DNA of 64,000 bases from Geobacillus thermodenitrificans subsp. thermodenitrificans DSM 465 (GTDB lineage Bacteria; Bacillota; Bacilli; Bacillales; Anoxybacillaceae). The stretch lies in NCBI RefSeq assembly GCF_000496575.1, contig NZ_AYKT01000005.1, positions 186,001-250,000 of the forward strand. The letters are read 5' to 3'. The notes beneath the pieces are model-generated. The model saw nothing but the letters and a program-made list of their open reading frames with translations, made no database searches and was not told the origin of the DNA. The stretch's first letter is position 1, and each line of letters starts with the position of its first letter. A program made the position numbers and the translations under genes. Positions 62,995 to 64,000 of the stretch are shown piece after piece.

Positions 62995-63567
62995 CGAACA
63001 TCCCTCCAACGATCAAAAGTAAGCCGTTCCACTCTCGAACACAGCGGCTCAAATGCTGCTCCATTGATTTTTCTAAAATTTTCCTATCATTCCCTTCTAT
63101 TTTACCATGCCGATGAGTCAATAGGCAAAACCGATCCTCCTTCAGAGTGAATGAATACTTTGCGGGAGCTTTTTGAGGAGCTATTCTTCGAAGTGTTCCC
63201 ACACGTCCCCCGTCCCTTCAAGGATGTCATAACGCTCATTCACAAATTCTACGCTTGAGCTGTTTCATCTCCATCTTTCATGAGCGGCTAGGATTGTCTC
63301 TCCTTTGACGAAAAATGAAGAGGCCGTCCGCCTTCACAAACCGCTCCCCGTCCTGATCGTTCATGAATCGGCTGATGGAATGAATGATGTTCAAAGGAAC
63401 CATACACTGAAAATTCCCTGTCTTGTTTCTATGATTATGAAAAACGTGTACGATCACCAACGATTAGTATCGTATGATCACAAATTTGACAAACAAAAAT
63501 GTGATTCCTAGCGTACATAGCGGGTAAATACAGACGGATGGATCGTTTTCAATAAGGGGGAGAAAAC
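62995..63567. other. 573-bp region with degenerate short reading frames
   Basis: No intact gene. On the minus strand two short protein-like stretches follow each other. The first is 28 codons ending at about 63278 (ERFVKADGLFIFRQRRDNP). The second overlaps its stop by ATGA and continues, after a frame change near 63254, into NERYDILEGTGDVWEHFEE, stopping near 63182. They may be the decayed remains of one or two small genes. The right end holds the SDR promoter. Confidence 0.4.
63478..63504 (+). promoter_or_regulatory. SDR gene -35 element inside an inverted repeat
   Basis: TTGACA at 63486-63491 lies in the centre of TCACA-NN-TTTG...CAAA-NN-TGTGA (63478-63488 and 63494-63504). This suits an operator for a TetR- or GntR-type repressor. 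No good -10 was found at 17 bases. Confidence 0.45.
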
Positions 63568-64000
63568 ATGAAGTTAGAAGGAAAAGTTGCCATCGTCACA
63601 GGTGCTGCCTCGGGTATGGGAAAAGCCATCGCCCAGCTGTTCGCCAAAGAGGGGGCGAAAGTTGTTGTCTCGGATATTCATGAAGAAGGACAACAGGCGG
63701 TTGTCAAAGAAATTACGGAAAATGGAGGCACGGCGATCGGCATCACCGCCGATGTCGCTAATAAGGAGCATGTGGAACGGTTGATCGATGAGACAGTGCA
63801 AACGTTTGGTTCACTCGACATTTTAGTCAACAATGCCGGAATAATGGACAACTTTGTACCTGCCGCTGATGTGACCGATGAATGGTGGGAGAAAGTGTTT
63901 GCCGTTAACACCACAAGTGTAATGCGAGCAACCCGGAAAGCATTGTCGATTTTTCTTTCCAAAAAAAGCGGAGTGATCATCAACATCGCTTCTGTCGGCG
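63568..64000 (+). CDS. Short-chain dehydrogenase/reductase, partial (runs off the window)
   Basis: The first 144 codons of a classical SDR oxidoreductase. The cofactor motif is VAIVTGAASGMGKAIAQLF at residues 7-25 (T-G-x3-G-x-G), an Asp after strand 2 (VVSDIHEEG) suggests preference for NAD(H), and the structural motif is LVNNAGIMDNF. The catalytic Ser-Tyr-Lys residues lie beyond the window end, although IINIASVG, just before the expected Ser, is present. Related enzymes reduce 3-oxoacyl chains, acetoin, glucose or secondary alcohols; the substrate cannot be told. AAGGGGGAG precedes the ATG. Confidence 0.88.
   Translation, partial: MKLEGKVAIVTGAASGMGKAIAQLFAKEGAKVVVSDIHEEGQQAVVKEITENGGTAIGITADVANKEHVERLIDETVQTFGSLDILVNNAGIMDNFVPAADVTDEWWEKVFAVNTTSVMRATRKALSIFLSKKSGVIINIASVG

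Overview
The window reads as chromosomal DNA of a thermophilic Bacillaceae, most likely Geobacillus or a close relative. Evidence: roughly half G+C, dense genes with strong AGGAGG-type ribosome binding sites, frequent GTG and TTG starts, sigma-A-like promoters, and many loci whose closest remembered counterparts are in Bacillus subtilis (gltC/gltAB, cysJI/cysL, amiE-nagZ-namZ, yclNOPQ, sirtuin, czrA/czcD). No rRNA, tRNA, intact insertion sequence or prophage was seen. Family calls come from reading motifs by eye; no database search was run.

Layout. 0-3.5 kb: a short TcaA-like membrane protein, an MFS efflux-type transporter with a long operator-like inverted repeat, and a secreted CAP protein. 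3.5-9.8 kb: a probable 2-O-alpha-mannosylglycerate module (GH38 mannosidase, PTS EIIABC, RpiR regulator, SIS protein). 9.9-19.3 kb: malic enzyme, EamA permease, DJ-1/PfpI protein, sirtuin plus fructosamine-kinase-like pair, a frameshifted secreted L,D-transpeptidase, a large DUF2157/GDYXXLXY membrane protein and a PAP2 phosphatase. 19.3-26.5 kb: glutamate synthase genes with divergent gltC. 26.7-31.8 kb: muropeptide-recycling operon amiE-nagZ-namZ, without murQ, murR or murP beside it, under apparent CcpA and NagR-like sites. 32-38.2 kb: YhdH-type oxidoreductase, class III aminotransferase, PucR regulator and a divergent GabP-like permease.

38.8-44.7 kb is the most interesting stretch. A beta-class DNA methyltransferase and a 1256-residue PD-(D/E)XK nuclease/SF1 helicase fusion lie in the same direction, with a two-repeat CRISPR unit and a strong terminator between them. 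No cas genes are visible. It is a candidate restriction or defence locus.

44.9-49 kb: Fur-boxed yclNOPQ petrobactin-type iron uptake. 49.3-55.7 kb: aldehyde dehydrogenase, then cysJI with divergent cysL. 55.8-60.6 kb: zinc/cobalt efflux (czrA-czcD), a YbjQ protein, a DUF2935 protein and an ECF sigma/anti-sigma pair. 60.9-62.4 kb: an A+T-rich methyltransferase/MarR pair with two copies of one operator, probably acquired. 62.7-64 kb: a small membrane protein and a short-chain dehydrogenase that runs off the end.
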